Source of the DNA: Sperchopsis tessellata
Taxonomy: Eukaryota; Arthropoda; Insecta; Coleoptera; Hydrophilidae
Direction of reading: 5' to 3'
Length of the DNA stretch: 37,226 bases
NCBI GenBank assembly: GCA_033557685.1
Contig: JAWQRN010000126.1
Span: 1 to 37,226, forward strand
The position numbers and the translations under genes were made by a program. The notes under the pieces were generated by a model. That model searched no databases, was not told the DNA's origin, and saw nothing but the letters and a program-made list of their open reading frames with translations. Shown piece after piece: positions 19,950 to 34,300 of the stretch. Position 1 is the first letter of the stretch. Each line of letters starts with the position of its first letter.

Positions 19950-22900
19950 CTAAAATTAAATATATTTATGCAGTTCCTTTAAAGCATAAGCAATTAAATA
20001 ATAAGGAACAATATGTGATTCTACCAGAAGATATTGGGTAGATCTCTTCAGGACTGCACCAATAAAGTCATTAGAAGATAGCTCAAACAGAAGTTAGATA
20101 TGAACATAAAACTAATAAATTTTATGGTGAGAGATCAGCAATGCTTTATAATTTTCTTCAGTAGTTTTTTTTCATAACACATTCTTAATATGTTTTTTTG
20201 TTTTAAATTTAATAATTCAATATTTGGGGAAAAATAAATAAATAGCTGTATGAATGTTGTTTCTGGGTGGAAACCGTGTAGAGGCTCTGACAATTCAGTG
20301 CAGTGAATTCATTCATTGAAGTAACATCACTCGCCTTGAAAATGTCCCTTGCAACAGTGGACGTAACATCGGTACTTGTCGGAGCCTCAACAAGGTTTCC
20401 ACCCGGAAACAACATTCATACAGATAATAACCGTAGAAGTCTATTACATTTAATAAAAAAATGGCTATTCAAATTAATAACAGAATAATATTTGTTCCTA
20501 CCTTTTCTGAATGTTCCATCCAAGCAACTTCTAGCAAATTTTCTAGATGAGTGGCTTGCTTCTTTGCATTGTTTAACATACTTCCAAAATTAACATCACT
20601 ATCTTGGATAAATTTGAAATATATTTTTAAGTGGTTTAACCTGAAATTGAATCATACATTTGTTCCTTAATTTTTAACATGAAATTGAGGTGTGCTTAGT
20701 AATACCATGTTATATTGTTCTCATTTATTTCTGGTAGTTTAAAACTGTTTTAAAATAGAAATAAAATTATCTATAAATATACTTTGACAGTTTTTTAGTT
20801 AAAACTTTTATTTACATGGCAAAAATTACAGAAAAAAAAATGTAAAACATGAAAAATTTATTAACACAAGAAAATTGCTGTTAAAATACGAACCAGGAAA
20901 TTAATGAGAGCAGCTGACCTCAACTTTTGAGAGGCACCATGCAAGGCTATGATGTAGAAGACTTTGTAATGAGATTTTAAAATATAAAAGATATAATTAC
21001 AAATACTTGTTATATTATTATTTAAAAAAATTTGTCAAAATGAAATAAAACTTTCTACATATATTCAAAATCAAAGATCTTTCATACAAACAAATACGAT
21101 TTTTTTCCATAACATGTTGTCTACTTACACATGGTCTGCGGTCCATCTACATAGTGACCCAGGGAAGAACATTAATGATTGTATGGATGCTAATCACTCA
21201 ATTTTCAATCACTCCTACAAACTGATAAAGAAATTTGTATGTTTGAAAATATAGCACTTGAGCTGCTATATAGTGTCTACAAAAAGCTGGTGACCCAAAA
21301 ATCTTTGCCATATTTAAAACTATGATATTCCTTAACCAAAACTAAAAATGTAAAAACTATTGAAGGTTGCCAAAATCAATCAAAGACTATATGAATGTTG
21401 TTTCTGGATGGAAACAGTGTAGAGGCTCTGAAAAAGCCAAAATTTCGTCCACTCTTACAGGGAAAAATTTCAAGGCCAGTAATGTTACTTCAACGAATGA
21501 ACTTAACACATTGGTCTGGACCCAGCCGGATCAGGCAAGGACTGCAGTGTGGGATGGGCACTATTATCGAGTGCAGAAAGGCAGATATGATCCAAGGGGG
21601 TTCCAAGTGATTGGAAGTTGAAAACCATGGTTCCTATTAATATTGTTGGGATGATTATAAACGTAAATGGTTTCTTTTTAAAGTCTCTGCACAGTTTCCA
21701 CTTGGAAATACCGTTCATATAGATAATAACCGTGGAAATCTGTTATATTTAATATCTAAATTAGTATTTTCCTGTCTATTCAAAATATTTCGGAAAGTTG
21801 GCAACACCGTTGATATTTAGTACAAAATGTTACACTAATGTGATAATTTAAAATATTTCTGTATCTTTAATAATACACGACTTCACAGTAGGTTGAGACT
21901 TGATGGCAAGGTACAATATAGGTTACTTTGTGGTGAGAAAAAGAACAGCATTTGTTTATTTGCTTTATTTTCTGGCCACTTGCTGATGAGGTTATTTGTG
22001 AACAGGATTTCTTTTTGATGAACTAAAAATTTCCAAAAATAATAGCTTCTCATCCAATAACAAACTTCTATTCAGGGTTATTAGAACTGTGACTATGTTA
22101 AATATCAGTAAAAATATCGTGACATAAAAATAACAGAGTAAGGAGCAATTTTCAAAAGCTGAACTTTGAAATTTCCCTCGGTAACTTGGAAATGGTAATA
22201 GATATCTAATTTCTGTTTTGATCATATTAATTTTTTCAATTTCCTGAATCTCCTATAGATTGAAGGCTTGAGGTTACCAAACGCTTCTCTAAGAGGTTAC
22301 ATGTTACTAAAATGGGTACTATGGATGATAGAGGGCAGCAGAAATAGATTCCACTACAGGTCACATGCTACTAAAATGGGTACTATAGATGATAGAGGGC
22401 AGCAGAAATAGATTCCACTTCAGATCACAGTTTGTGAAGTATAGTATAATGATAACACATTCTGAATACATATACCAGCAATTAGAGTGAAAAAGCAAAG
22501 CTATCTACCCATTTATTCTTAAGCCCAGATGAAAATTCAAAGATCAATATTTCTATCTGGTTTTTCAATAAAATTTCAGTGGGAAGAGACACTTATATTA
22601 TTATTTTGTATCACATTAACATTTTTTCAGAATATAGGTAAACAGCTACATAATAAGAATTAAAAATCATAGTGATTTGACAGAATTTTACATAACTTAA
22701 GAATAGTCCAATACTATTTCTAAAGGTAGAATAATAAATTAATAGAAACAAATTTTCTAGGTTTTAGTTATCTACAAAACCTTCACAAATAAAATAACTC
22801 ACATATGAATGTTGATTCCGTGTGAAAACCGTGTAGAGGCACTGACAAGTGCCGACGTTTCGTCTACTTTGCAAGGGACATTTTCAAGGCGAGTGATGTT

Positions 22901-25900
22901 ATTTCAACAAATTGTCTAATACATTTAAAATACCTCACAGATTTGTGAGAAAATAAATAGCTTACCTACAAAATTAAGCTTAATAAAGGAATGTACCTAG
23001 CATTTTTAGTTCAAAAGAGGATGAGGATTTGTAAGAGGTACGAGGAATTAAGTTAGTTTGGCTGATGTTATAGATAAGGAACCTGTTTCAAATTTCATAA
23101 ATAAAAAAATTGATATTAAATTCTAAACAAAATAAGAAAATATTTTGTTAACAATACCTTGGCAAAATTGTTCTACACCTTTTAGAAGTTTTATCAAGAA
23201 TGGTTATTAAATCCTTAATATCAGCGTAAGTATGTGCAATGGTTTTAACATTTCTCTTATCCATTTTGCATACCAAATATAAAAGTAGTCCTTCAAGTAA
23301 ATACAGTGCCGTAAAAGCATTATCAAGATTGTCATCTGGGTTTATAGTAAAATCACGTGCTTTTGTATACCAAACAGCAGCCGCTTCCCATTCACAGTTT
23401 CTTATACACCATAGCCACATTACTGTATAGTATCTCCTTTCTGCATCCGGGTCCCTAATTGTGATCATAGTTTCTCCTTCTATCTGATAAAATTTCTCAC
23501 ATCTGCCAAAAGGAATTACCGTGTATCCAGTTTCCAAATTTATACACACACACAACGCGTAAAACCATGTTCGACCTAGAAGTAAATATGTCATCTACAA
23601 CACATGGTACAAACATTTCTGTAAATATTGGAATTTTTCTCCAATTTCGTATAAAATATCTTTATATATTTTTAAATGGCACACACACACAATTCTTTTA
23701 GAGGGAAAATAATATTTTTTCTAGAGGTTAAAATTATTGGCATTTTCTAACTTATTTAATGATATATATTTCTGTCATACCCAATTTTACCAGAAATTAT
23801 TGCAACTTTAGTTCTATAGTTTATATTGCCTCATGAAAGAACAGAAATTTAAAAACAAAATATAATAACATGTTTGATAAAAATAACAAAATACCCACGT
23901 TAGCGAAAGAAAACAAAAGTTTAGTAATGTTATCTTAACATACATCAGTTGCAATATAATTTCTTTGCTAGTGCTTTTAATATAAATATGGCTGAAGATT
24001 ATACTAATGAAAATTTTTGGAATATGATTTTTATATTTGACGAATGTAAACAAAATTATATTGTAGTATGCGACACATTTAATCGACAATATGTGCATAA
24101 AAAAACTGGATCGCAGATTTTAGAAATGGATCAATAAAAATTTTAAAAATCACTGTCAATTTAAACAGAAAATTAGGTCTGCACCAATATTAATCAACAT
24201 TAAATGTACAAAATTATGTTATAAAAACCCCAAAACTTCAAGTTGAACATGAAGTTTTCATAATAAACATTATTAGGATACTGATAATCTCCGAGTGCCC
24301 ATGTCTAAATGTCATCAAATTTCATATAAATAATTTTTATTCAGAATTTATATCATGTTTGGAAAACAATTTATTTTTGAGGACACCTTAAAAACAAAAT
24401 ATATAAAACTGATTGCTACAGTAAAGAAGTTGGTAGGAATTTGGACATATTAGGCATATGATAACAAAAATTATCCAGAGGAATTTTTGAAAAATATACA
24501 AATTTAATTTGTCTGTGGCTGTGTTATGTTTTATTTTAATATTCTATATAGCATATTATTTTTGTTCATAAATTCATGTTCTTTCTTGTGGCAAAATAAA
24601 ATATGAGGTATTCCATAAAAGCGGAAATATTACAGAAATGTATAATTTTGCTTTGAGAAAAAATAAGTTACAAGAGATGTACCACTTAAAAATACCACAC
24701 TGTATATAAATTGTATTACTTAAGTTTAAGATATGATTTATAATATGTTGGGGATTAATTTGCAGAAATAACAAAGTTATTATGAAATTTTCTCTATTTT
24801 ATACATTCAATAAATTGAATCATAGGCAGCCATGAATTAGTAAACTAAAATATATATTGCAGTGAGTATAACTTATTCTTGAGCCATAATATACTTTTTA
24901 CATATTAAATAGAAAGCTGTAAAAATTTCTTTGGACATTTTGAATTATAATTTTTACAGTAGATATATTTTTATAAGTTAATTTTTCATTTCTATAAAAA
25001 TACCTGAATTGTCAATGTCTTCTTCAGCATAATATTCTAACTCGTGCAATAATGATGCTGCTTCCATAACTCTTTTCTTTAACAACAAAGCCTGCACTAA
25101 AAGCGGCAAAACTTTAAGACATACAAGTGTAGCGTGAATAGTTGAACAAATTCTACTTAAAACAAAACCTATTGTTATAGTACGTTCAATTTCAGATCGT
25201 ACAAATCTGAAATGAAAAAAATTATTAGCACCATTACTGTTCTAGAAAATGTGTACAGAGAAAATGTATAGGAAAAATCCTTTTGTGAAATCTATAATAT
25301 GAGTATATGAAATGGTATCAATTTTCTTAAGTGCTTAAAAATAATTCATATACCCTAAAACTGAAGATTTGTGATGCTGTTAATTGACTATAGATGGCAT
25401 CACCAGTATGTCCTTATGGTTATATTTAGCTTAGCTAAATAGCTAGTGAACCGCATATATTTACCGCATGGGATATATGCTGCTTAGGCTATATAAAATC
25501 AAACGGATATTCAAACAGTGAATTGTATGACAAATCCACCTATGCTAATGAATTGAACCCATAAATAAATATAGATAATATTGAAATTCCAATATCGTAT
25601 CAACCATAACATTGTTTCTTCAGGTTTTCCTGAAGATAATCGTGTGTTGGCTTTTCTTTTTGCAGACGTTTCGTCGACTAGCTCTAGAAGATGCTAAGAA
25701 TAAAATGACATGTAGCTCTCACAAGTGCTAGACAAAAAATAATGGATTTTCGTAGTTTACCGACATATATAGCGTGGTCAGGCACCAATAGGAAACCTTA
25801 ATTCAGTACGCAGATTCTTAGCAATGCACAGCAGGACGTATCTCTTGCGCAGCTTGGCAATTTCGACATAGTTTTCAAAGAGGAAGCAAGAGGAAACCCA

Positions 25901-28330
25901 TTATATATTTCAATGGACTCTCTTATTATTCTAGGGTAGTAGTTAGAAGATTTGGCGAGAATTTGTATGTCCTCAAAAAGAATATCATGGCTTGTTTCTA
26001 ATTTATGTTCTGCTAATGGAGATATAGAAAACTGTTTGAGACGGGTTTACCTTTCGTGTTCTCTACAGAGAGTGGAGACCATTCTCTTTGTCTGACCTAT
26101 GTACACTAAGCCACATGTACATGCAATTCTGTATATTCCAGCAAATTACAAAGGAATTGAATTTATCGAGGAAGGAATGATTTCGCTGATTTTGATCGAA
26201 GGTTGGAAAATAGTGTTGATACAATGTTTGCGGACTAACATCTTCCCTGTCGTGTTTTGTTCATATGGCAAGTAAGCATGGCCAATAATATTCAAGTACT
26301 GGCTAGGAGGAGAGGGATTTTTAAAATGCTGGATGGCCCTTTGTATAACCGAAGATTTGTACCCTTTGGCCATCAGTATTTTTGACCTTACAAAGTTCAG
26401 ATAAATTGTCTTTTTCGCTGAGATTGAACGCTCTGTAGGCCAGAGAATTTACTACTGACATTTTCTGAGAAGGGTGGTGTGAAGATATGGTGTGGAGGTA
26501 CCTATTAGTGTGCGGGGGCTTGCGATAGACTGCATGGTCCAGTGTGCCATCAGCACACCTTACAACCAGGACGTCCAAGAACGAGATTACCTCGGGATTC
26601 ACTTCTTCATTGCCTCCAACCCGAGGATTACTTTATCAACTATGTGTGCCATAATCATCTGGTGAACCATGGAATAATTACACAAAGTAATGTAAACTCT
26701 TTCACGAACCAAAATTAAATCACTAGTAGCTGTTCACACGTGGAGGTTTGTAACCTTTTCCAGATTCCTCCGATTCACCATATCTGATCTGACTACTGAA
26801 ATATTGGCTCCTATGCCTATCATAAACTGGTATCTCTTCTTCCCAATACTTCTAAACTACTATATTCTGGGGCCTTCTTTCATACCCACCAATATGTACC
26901 CCTTAGCATTGGTCATTATTGGTATCTGATTTTTGTTGGCATCTCAGGAAGGCTCCATTCTCACTAAACAATTTCTGCAAATGTGCTCCTCATTTCCACA
27001 CCTGTAGAATACAATTAAGCTTCCTGAGCTAGTTTAGCTTCCATTATTACTTCTTATTTGTACTTCCCTTTATATCTGTTGTGTATAGCTTCAAATTTGA
27101 GAACTGCACTCATGGCTTCCCATAATTTTATTGCGGGTCATTCTGTATGGCTAGTGATATTCGGGGTCTGTAAGGCCATTAACAAACATGTTCACTGCGA
27201 TGCTACACATTCTTGTAAGTTTCCCCACTCTTTCGTTTCCGTACTTTTAGTTGGGCTTTGAACATGGTTTTCAAGTGGTAATCCCCAAACCTTTATTTCA
27301 GGTCCTGTACCAGAGTTACAAATTTTCCCATGGTATTCTTGGAAATATAGTGTAGAATGTACTGTGCCTTGTAAAGCCATGGTGAGGTTTATCTCTTTAT
27401 CTGTGTCATCTCATTATACTCAACAGCCATTTCAAATTGCGGCATAAAAAGTATCTACGACGATGTTCCATCAAATTTGGGTATCTTTATCCTCTGGCCA
27501 GTCGGTTAAACTGGTACATGCTTTCTTTGCGTGCTTTTTGATATCTTCTTTCCAGGCTCCAAACTCTTCCCTGTGGCCTTGTATTTTTTATTCAAACTTT
27601 TTATTTGTATATTCCATCATCATTGACTTTTTATTCAAGTTTGCCAAATTTCTAGAATTTTCTACCAGCGTCTGCTCCATTTTTATCTCAAATGTTCTGA
27701 ATTTTTCTTAAATTAATCTGGAATTTTCCTTAAGTTTACTTTCTAAACTTTGAGAATTTTGTTTTGCTTTCCAAATTTCTAGAATTTTCTACCAACCTGT
27801 TCAATTTTTGTTTCAAATATTCTGGAATTTTCTAGAATAAATCTGCAATTTTCCTATAGTTTACTTTCTTAATTTCTAGAATTTATATTCCAGAGTTTAT
27901 AATCTACATATATTTCACAGTCGATTTAAACCTGACGTTTATTTCTTTAAAAGCTGCATCCTAACAATCTGAAATAAAAGTGAAAATAATATGTGTAAAA
28001 ATTACCCTCAGTTTTTGGTAGTTTATTGAGAATGAGTTTTGAAAAAATTTTGATATTTAAAAAATGCTACTAAGCTTTATGAATATGAATTTTTTATGCT
28101 TGTAATTTATTGAGGCCTCTATAATAGTCTGTACTTTTTAAATTGTTTTTTTTTTTACTTTTAATCAGAGCTAGTGAAGTCTCTGAGTAGCCAATCTGAC
28201 GATGGCCAATGTATATCGGCCGAAAGCTTATCAACAAGCTCGTTCTTCTCAGAACAAAGAAGCACATATGTGGGATAAAACTCAAAAATCATCTTTTCCA
28301 TACTACACCCGCGAAAGCATCCATACCAAC

Positions 28331-28371
<41 letters not shown>

Positions 28372-31300
28372 CATATATACGAAGAGAGTGAGGTACGCAG
28401 TGGCCATCTATGAAATAATGGCTGGACTAGAATGTAATTCATCTTAACTCAAATACAGGAGACACATGAAATTTTTATTATTATAGGCTTTATTTCACAT
28501 ATGAACACTGTATGGGCATGTAATACATTTTAAAGGGATTCAAACTTTTAATATAGTCTAACCCATACAGTTACTACGGACAAGCACGTGAGGGTTTTGG
28601 TTTATTTACTTAATGATTCTTATCTTTTTTTTTTAAATAAATAATTTGTATCTAATTGATGGGTATAATTCTATAAACATTGAACATTTTCGAAAAAACA
28701 TCTGCAGGCTAGCTCCATACAGAGGTCTCACTTTTTTATGATGTGCTCCGTAGTCAAAGGGCTAAAGATATGCTATTCAATCTTTGTCTTAAGTTCAAAT
28801 CTCTATATAACTCTCTTAAACTATATATGTAGGGCACCTCTCAGAATACTTAATCCTAAAATTCTAAAATGTGGTAGCCTAGTTTAATGAGTAGATAATT
28901 GGGATATATGGATTCTAACGTTATTACCTGGCTGAAAATATAGCAGAATACATCTTAACTACAGCAAATAACTCTTGAGATTCTACTGCAGATTTCTTTT
29001 TATGACATATTCTTAGAGCATGAACTTCCAAACCAACACTTAAAGATTTTCTACCCATATGATGAGCAACTAATATCATATTTCCGTAAGCTATACAAAT
29101 TTTATAAAAGTCCATTTTAGATTTAAGACACATGTTTAGACTCCAGGCTGCAGCTAATTCTGCATCTTCCCACATTTCCAAGTCCTATATTTTAAAATTA
29201 AAAAGTAAAATTTTTAACATATCAACTGCCTATTACAAGTTAACTCGTATTTGGCGATCTGGCTCAGAACTCTACATACTTTTCATACTAAGTTAAGAGT
29301 ATATTCGAAGCAAATATGTGCAACTGATGGATAGTAGAGTTCTAGGCACCTCTGTCGTCAGAAAAAAATCATTTTAAAGTCATTTTCATTTAAATTCAGA
29401 AAGATATATTTAGATATAGAATATAATCCTTGACTGATTAAAATGCAGATAGAAGTATGCAGATGAATAAAAAAGGCCGCACTCACCCTCCTTAAAATGT
29501 AAAATTTTTGTAAAACAAAAAAATACGTTTACAAACCATAAAAGTCAGAGCAAGTTTTTTCTGGTACCCTATAGAAACCAAAATTGGTATATTTGAAACA
29601 AAAATTTCAAAATGCTAGTATTAATTAAGCTGCTAATATTTTGATCATATTCCAAGTCCTTCCATATGGTTCCCAGTATACCAGAAAGGAAGGCAATCCT
29701 GTACATACCAATTAATAGATAAATAATTATTTTAGGACAAATACTTACAATAAATAAATTGCATAGTAAAGAAAGGCATTCTGAGACGTTGTCACAAAAT
29801 TCTGCCTCATAACCCTCTACATAAGAATAGATCATCCTAGGAAATACGTATAACCCCACAGTTTGTTTAAATTCTATACATCTAATGTAGCATTTTATTA
29901 CATTTTTATTTGTTGGAAATGGATAACCTAAAAATTAAATCAATTAGAGTAAGCATACTAATATTTTATAAATTCTCACCATATAAAACCATAGCTTGTG
30001 TAAAACATTCATATGCTTCCTTCATTTGTCCCAACTCTAAACGGCAACTGCCAATTAAAGTTTTAATTTTTCCTATCATCAAAGGTATCTTCCATTCTTG
30101 TTCTTCTTCATCTATATTCATTTTCTTGCTCTGCGGGTAAAATATATTTATTCAATTAACAGTTCTACTAAAATATATTATGAATATTATTACTTTTCTT
30201 TACAACATTCCGAGTAGTTAGTTTCTTAAGGTCCTATCTCTATAAACCATAGTGTAAGCATTCTTATATCCTTTACGCCAACTCTAGTATACCCCAAAAA
30301 TAAATTCACACCATTTTCCACAACTATATTTTAAAACACATCTTATTTGGGCCCTTATGTCATTAATTAACTTTCCATATATTCTTCAATTACTTACTGA
30401 ACTTTAATTCTTGTTAACTTTACATTTACACTATTTGGTCTGTTACATTCTTTTCTGCATTCATAACTGTGGAGATCCAAATGGTGCCTCCATATAACTA
30501 TTGTCTCTTAAAAGACCTCCCCTCCTTTTATCGTAAATAACAAATTCAATTATGCTTTTTTTACTTTCACTTCGTATCCAAATATATTTTTGTACTTTCA
30601 AATAATGTATGCTTCTTTCCAAGGAAACTTTTATTAATCTATGACAATTTATACTTCTTCTAAATTCCCCATACCATACCATACTACCCTCTGTTTTCAC
30701 CATTTTCATAACTAATAAACTACTTAAATCGCAGTATATTTATCTGTAATATATCTGTTATTTATCCTACTTCACTCAAAATTTTATCATTTTTCACTTT
30801 TGGAATCAACTGGTCCATAACCCCTTAACATTGGAAACTTCTGATGCTCATATGAAGTCAGACCAACCTAGAGATCATTCACAATAATTATTACTACTCA
30901 TTTACTGTCTGTCATTCTATTACTCCCAGGGTTGTCAGATTTAAAATTTTGATTCGCAGGTCAAAACTGGAAAAAGCACACGAGTGCTTTAAGAAAAAGT
31001 TATTTTAAATTAATTATTAAAAAAATATTGTTTCTAACGCATATAAAAATAATAAACGACATTCATTACCACAAACCTTAGTATAAATTAAGTTTGAATT
31101 ACTTAATTTTACACTATAAATCCAGCGGGTAATTCGAGCTTTTTTAAATGATCTATCCTTTAAATTTTTTTAATAATTATAACCATTAACTTGAATTTCT
31201 AAATATTGAATACATTGATTCGTACACTGTCGAAGTGGTAACATCTGGTGGACAGTGCTCCGTAACGTGTCTTTTTTCACTGGTGTGATACAAAATTTAA

Positions 31301-34300
31301 CGTATTTAATTTTCATTTATATATTTAATAATTTGATTTAATTTAATTTTATTCATCAAATTATTTAGATTTGATGATTAGAGACAGTCCCAGGGGTGCT
31401 GCGGCACCTCCCGGTGATAATATTAATATTGATATTCCTCCGTTATATTTGTTATTTTAAAATACTTGTGATAATATTATATCAAAGATGTCAATCAACC
31501 TGTTGATTTGTAATGACGTCAACTCGCACCGTACTTTGTGGAGGAATGAATACAGTGATCAATATGGTATTGAAATTCTCTATTAATTTAAAGACTTATG
31601 TACTGCCGATAGTTTCTATTTATATTCCTACGTTATATTCGTTATCTTTAAATCCTTGGGATAATATTATATCAAAGATGTCAAAAAACTTGTTGAGTTG
31701 TGTTGATAAAATGATCAATATGGTATTGAAATTAATGAAATGTTTGAAAATTACAATATGGTAGTACTAAATGACGGATCTCCTACGATTGTAACAAGAC
31801 CTTCATTTCGAAACTTAACGGTTGATATAACATTCGCTTTAAATATGGCATTACAGTGTACGCGGAGGACTCATATTGATAGTCTCGGATCTGACCAATT
31901 TCCGATAATTATTGAAGTAAATTTTGCATGTCAAAACTCTAAGTCCTTTCCAAATGGTAAATATAATACAGCAAAAACTGATTAGTATAAATATAATGAT
32001 AGTTTAAATCTAAAGTTTTTTAAATACCTCAGATAACATTATCGTTCAACGCTTGTATGACGACTTTGAGTTTATCATTACCAATGCAGCAAATGAAAAT
32101 ATCCCTTTGAAAATGATTAATATTAAAAACTTTTTAAATCTCACACCATGGTGGAATGAACAGTGTTCTATTCATGTCGCTAATTACAAAAAAACATCTG
32201 CTGAAACAAAATGTTTTCTTAAAAGGACAAAAATGGTAGGGTGGATAAAATATTGCAACTCACTTAACAAGCAAACCCCCTTATCTGAGGTATGGAAAAA
32301 AAGGAAAAGGTTTTAAAAATATTTCTTTCAATGACACCCAGTAACACTCACCAATACCAGAAAATTTAATTGATTTTTCGACAGTCCTTGCTCCATCTTA
32401 TGTACCTTTTAAACAAGAGAGTATTGGAACTTTTGAAAAACATACTATCATGAATCAGTTTACAATGAAAGAACTGAAATGTGCAATCAAGAAAAATTCT
32501 AAGGATACATGTCCAGGTTTGGACAATATCACGTACTCTATGCTTTTTAATATACCAGATAAATTGAAAACAGTTCTTTTATCCATATATAACAAGATTT
32601 CGTCTTGTATATTGAAAACCTTGGAGAAAATTATCAAACTTAGACAAGAGCATTTTGTGGAAAGTAACAATATTATTCCCCAATATCATTATGGTTTTAG
32701 GAAATGTAGAGACACCATAGACTGTATTACATCTCTGATAGTGGATATAGATAATTGTTTTACTGATAGATCTATCCTTTTAGCTTTGTTCATTGACTTG
32801 TCCTCTGCTTATGATAATGTAGACAAAAATCTTTTAATGAGAAAATTAAAAGAATTAAAAGTACCTGAACCATTAATGTATCAAATATCGTTTCATGTTG
32901 TTGAGGATTACCTCAGGGGGCAATATTAAGTCCTATACTTTTTATATTATACACCATAAATCTAAAATATTATCTTTCTAATGATGTTTCCATTTTGCAA
33001 TATGCGGATGACATTTACATATATACAACTGTTAAGAGTATAAATGAGGGTAGAACTACCTTGAGTAGGAACATGTACGCATTAGATTATTGGCTATACG
33101 ACAGCAACTTTACATTAAATGATAACAAATCAAAAATTGTTCCGTTCACTAGAAAACGAAATGTTATTTTTGAAACTTCATGGAAGTTATACAATCATAC
33201 TTTGGGAATTAATTACTTGGAAAACGCACGTGAATGATCTAATTGCAAAATGTGAAAATGGCATAAACTTTATAAGAAGTTTTAGTAAAACTTGATGGGG
33301 AGGCCACCCTTCCATAATAATATTAGTTTGTCATGTCATTGTTATCAAATACTTTACGTGGAAAGATAAAAGTGATTCAAGGTAAAGTAATGAGACTGTC
33401 CTTGGGTTCACTTAGATCGACTCACGCTTTGAAAAGTGAATGTGGTTTAATACCTTTATGTTTGAGACGAGATATGTTATACAACCATTATTTGATTAAA
33501 AAGATATATTTTGGTAGTGATAAAATAAACATTCCATTAAGGAACATTAGGGAGATGCAACCGAATATAAAAATCAACTGCAATATTCCAATATTCAAAT
33601 ATCATACAAATACAAATAATAACTTTTAATATTCATACAGTCATTCCTGATTATTCTGAAATTTCAGACATATTCCAAGTTCAATTTACAGATGGATCTT
33701 ATTATGAATCTACTGGGGTTTCAGATGCTGCAGTTTATTGCTCGAAGTACGCTTGTGAGGCATGTTATAAATTGATCCCGAGTACATCTTCTTTCACTTC
33801 AGAACTAATAGCTATATCACTTCGGAACTAATAGCTGTATCACTTGCCCTAGACTTGATTGATACTATGGTGGAGAAAAATTGCTTGGTAATGTTGGATT
33901 GTAAATCGGTTATTTAATTACTAAATAGCGATAAAGTCAATAAATGTTATATTGGTAGTCAAATAAAATACAGAATTTATTTAAAATAAAGTTTATGATA
34001 TAAAATTAGTCTTTTATGGTGCAGGGATCATCTTGGCTTGCAGAGCTGATATTTTAGCGAAAAATGGGGCTTCCTTTGAGGAGCCTGTGAATTTTTAAAC
34101 AAATTGTACTTATGCAATCTCTTTCACAAATAAAAACAAAATAAGTAAATGGAATATGTGTTTCAAAGAAATATCTAAAGCGAAAGGTAGATTCTACTAT
34201 CAAATTAAAAATAACTTTTCAAAGACTTCTTGGTTCAATACTAGTGTACACTCCAGAGATACAGTGTCATTATGCAGATTACGTTTTGACCATGCCCTAG

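Noticed and set aside
27644..27877. Heat-shock promoter upstream of a gene
   Set aside because: The TTC/GAA arrays coincide with repeated ENSR codons of a gag coiled coil on the minus strand. No host gene starts nearby.
28161..28447. Overlapping open frames on both strands with long Ile/Tyr runs
   Set aside because: They are generated by the (TA)n microsatellite and show no domain.
29910..30140. Plus-strand open frame of 76 codons
   Set aside because: Shadow of the ADCY10 TPR-like exon on the other strand.
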